A stretch of 23,534 nt of DNA from JASMHC01 sp042092935 (GTDB lineage: Bacteria > Pseudomonadota > Alphaproteobacteria > Rhodobacterales > Rhodobacteraceae), in assembly GCA_042092935.1 (NCBI GenBank), contig JBELFK010000031.1:1-23534 (forward strand), given 5' to 3'. Shown piece after piece: positions 21,821-23,534 of this stretch (the stretch's first letter is position 1; each line of letters opens with the position of its first letter). The position numbers were made by a program, and so were the translations under genes. Below the pieces are notes generated by a model. It did no database searches. It saw only the letters and a program-made list of their open reading frames with translations, and was not told the DNA's origin.

Positions 21821-22996
21821 ATGAACGCATTGGCAAAAATCGCCCTGCTCGGCAGTTTGACCTTTCCGACGATTGCTACAGCCGACTGCGACCGCCCGTT
21901 CAGCCGTTTCGTTGCGGATCTGGAACAAGAGTCCATCGCGCTTGGATACACCCGTCGCACGGTTCAATCCTTCTTTGACGGCGTTACCCGCGACCCAAGT
22001 GTTATCCGCGCCGATCGTGCACAAGGCGTCTTTCAACTGCCGTTTGTTGAGTTTTCACGCCGGTTAATCTCGCAAAACCGTATCGATCTTGGGGTCAGGA
22101 ACCGCGCGAAATACGATGCCGTCTTTGCACAAATCGAACGGGATTACGGCATCGACGCCGGTGTCCTGCTGGCGTTTTGGGCGTTCGAGACCGACTACGG
22201 CGCGTTTCAGGGCGATTTCAATACTTTGAACGCCTTGGTGACGCTGGCCCATGATTGCCGCCGCCCCGAGCTGTTCCGCCCGCAAATATTCTCGGCGCTT
22301 GAGCTTTACCGCATGGGCGATTTTGATCCGGACACCACCACCGGCGCATGGGCTGGCGAAATCGGCATGGTGCAAATGCTGCCGGGCGACATCCTTGAAA
22401 ACGGCGTCGATGCCGACGGCGATGGGCGCGTCCGCCTCAAAACCTCGGCCCCCGATGCGCTGACCTCGGCCGCAAAAATGCTCAGCCAGTTTGGGTGGCA
22501 ACCCAATGAGCCATGGTTGCAAGAGATCTCTCTGCCCACGGATTTTGATTGGTCGCAAACCGGACTTGAGACCAAGAAAAACGTCTATCAATGGGCCAGA
22601 CTGGGCGCGACGCCCCGTTCAGGGGAATGGCTAAACACCCGCGCCGAAGCGTCGATTGTTATCCCTCAGGGGCGCAAAGGGCCGGCCTTCATCGCTTATC
22701 CGAATTTCGACGCGTATTTCGAATGGAACCAGAGTTTCGTCTACGTCACAACCGCGGCCTATTTCGCAACGCGGCTAGAGGGCACGCCGGTTTTTAATGC
22801 AGGCAACCCGGATCCGGGGTTGGACGACGAGACCATGAAACGGCTGCAAACCAAACTTCAGGGTCTTGGATATGACGTCGGCAAAATCGACGGTATCCTT
22901 GGGGCGAAAACGCGGCGCGCTGTCCAAGCCGAGCAAAAGCGTCTAGGTTTACCCGCAGACGCATGGCCGACAACGGCGCTTTTGGAGGCTTTATGA
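21821..22996 (+). CDS. Lytic murein transglycosylase (MltB-type) with C-terminal peptidoglycan-binding domain
   Basis: 391 aa periplasmic enzyme cutting peptidoglycan glycan strands to 1,6-anhydro products. A signal peptide (about 1-21) ends near ATA before Asp22-Cys23. The MltB/SLT_2 catalytic domain covers about 25-320, with catalytic Glu123 in FWAFETDYG and the GEIGMVQMLPGDIL segment typical of the family. The last ~55 residues (MKRLQTKLQGLGYDVGKIDG, then GAKTRRAVQ) form a PG_binding_1 domain. AAGGGGA before the ATG at 21821 supports the start over one eight codons upstream. Its stop overlaps the following small gene by 4 nt. Confidence 0.93.
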   Translation: MNALAKIALLGSLTFPTIATADCDRPFSRFVADLEQESIALGYTRRTVQSFFDGVTRDPSVIRADRAQGVFQLPFVEFSRRLISQNRIDLGVRNRAKYDAVFAQIERDYGIDAGVLLAFWAFETDYGAFQGDFNTLNALVTLAHDCRRPELFRPQIFSALELYRMGDFDPDTTTGAWAGEIGMVQMLPGDILENGVDADGDGRVRLKTSAPDALTSAAKMLSQFGWQPNEPWLQEISLPTDFDWSQTGLETKKNVYQWARLGATPRSGEWLNTRAEASIVIPQGRKGPAFIAYPNFDAYFEWNQSFVYVTTAAYFATRLEGTPVFNAGNPDPGLDDETMKRLQTKLQGLGYDVGKIDGILGAKTRRAVQAEQKRLGLPADAWPTTALLEAL

Positions 22997-23379
22997 TACA
23001 GCCCCAATACCACTTTCGAAGGGTCGGAAATGACATCTTAATTTGGGATGTGCGCAAACTTTCTAAACTGGCCGAACCCTGCCGGACCTTTGTCGTTCCA
23101 CTTTGCGACATTAAGGAAATTGACGAGCCTTATTGGTACGACGCAACATCAGGGACTCCGACGTGTCGGTCAGTTTTGGAACATGCGCGGCAGGTTTCGC
23201 AGTCCGATTTGGCCTATCCTATTCTTCTGTGCCCCCAAGGGCGTGTTGTCGACGGCATGCATAGGGTAATGAAAGCCGTGATGATGGGGGATAGCACAAT
23301 ATCAGCGCGGCATTTGCCAGAACTTCCGAAACCGGATTACGTGAATCGACACCCCGAAGACCTACCCTATGGACCCTAA
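22993..23379 (+). CDS. Small protein of unknown function, possible ParB/sulfiredoxin-like fold
   Basis: 128 aa, soluble. Residues 75-107 (YPILLCPQGRVVDGMHRVMKA and the following MGDSTISARHL) match the pattern seen in ParB/Srx-type domains: hydrophobic strand, GRVVDGxHR turn, helix, Gly, strand. The DGMHR at 87-91 is the key piece. A full ParB domain is not present and no helix-turn-helix is seen, so this is a fold-level guess only. The start ATG overlaps the transglycosylase stop (ATGA) and GGAGG lies 4 nt upstream, so it is co-translated with that gene. Its stop overlaps the convergent smc stop by 3 nt-scale contact. Confidence 0.75.
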   Translation: MIQPQYHFRRVGNDILIWDVRKLSKLAEPCRTFVVPLCDIKEIDEPYWYDATSGTPTCRSVLEHARQVSQSDLAYPILLCPQGRVVDGMHRVMKAVMMGDSTISARHLPELPKPDYVNRHPEDLPYGP

Positions 23380-23534
23380 GCCACCAGTTGCGAGGCCTTT
23401 TTGAGATCAACCGACACAAGCTGGCTGACGCCTTGTTCCTGCATGGTCACGCCAAACAACCGATCCATCCGCGCCATGGTCACAGCATGGTGCGTGATTA
23501 TCAAAAAGCGAGTATCCGTGCGGCGCACCATCTC
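23376..23534 (-). CDS. smc: Chromosome segregation protein SMC, C-terminal fragment (5' part beyond window)
   Basis: The last 52 codons of a minus-strand gene, running off the right edge with a TAG stop at 23376-23378. The peptide contains TDTRFLIITHHAVTMARMD, then LFGVTMQEQGVSQLVSVDL. This matches the end of the SMC ATPase head after the D-loop, including the conserved His-switch region (ITHH) and the VTMQE-GVS tail. SMC is the condensin ATPase that organises chromosomes. Assignment rests on this C-terminal signature only. It converges with the 128-aa gene, the two stop codons overlapping. Confidence 0.85.
   Translation of the reverse strand, partial: EMVRRTDTRFLIITHHAVTMARMDRLFGVTMQEQGVSQLVSVDLKKASQLVA

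Overview
The window looks like a chromosomal segment of a marine alphaproteobacterium of the Rhodobacterales (roseobacter group). The evidence is protein style, the fmt/def/def cluster, TRAP and ABC solute transport, an FnrL-like box, a CtrA-like box and moderately high GC. This assignment is inference; no rRNA or other direct marker is present. No tRNA, rRNA, insertion sequence, phage gene or CRISPR array was seen.

Region 1 (1-9777) is a divergent catabolic gene cluster. Leftward from about 7.8 kb run a MalK/UgpC-type ATPase, a family 1 solute-binding protein, two MalF/MalG-type permeases, a tandem-SnoaL (NTF2-like) protein, a histidinol-dehydrogenase-superfamily enzyme resembling sulfopropanediol dehydrogenase HpsN, and a second tandem-SnoaL protein cut by the window edge. 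Rightward run a third tandem-SnoaL paralogue and a COG3618-type amidohydrolase/lactonase. The shared promoter region carries two LacI-type operators 55 bp apart, but no lacI gene is in the window. The simplest reading is uptake of a small polyol, sugar acid or sulfonate, oxidation by the dehydrogenase, unknown steps by the SnoaL proteins, and lactone hydrolysis. The substrate is unknown. This is the best candidate for an undescribed pathway here.

Region 2 (9778-15940) is a metal locus: a MerR-family regulator of the ZntR/CadR/PbrR kind, a ZIP transporter, and a P1B-2 Zn/Cd/Pb ATPase with a long histidine repeat. The ATPase overlaps by 11 nt a TRAP small permease, which overlaps by 11 nt a TRAP large permease; no TRAP binding protein is present. 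The ATPase has a MerR-type promoter with a 19-bp spacer, and a related dyad lies in front of merR. A short stretch downstream of merR looks like a decayed gene.

Region 3 (16003-19630) is housekeeping: adenylate kinase with a zinc-finger lid, two small GlsB/YeaQ-like membrane proteins, methionyl-tRNA formyltransferase (fmt), a peptide-deformylase homologue that has lost two key residues, and an intact peptide deformylase.

Region 4 (19631-23534) holds a MalY/PatB-type aminotransferase, a small unknown protein, a receiver-domain protein lacking its phospho-acceptor Asp, an MltB-type lytic transglycosylase, a small ParB-like-fold candidate, and the C-terminal end of SMC. Most + strand reading frames opposite these genes are antisense shadows. 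Start codons were moved inward from the longest frame where a better ribosome binding site or family alignment supports it.
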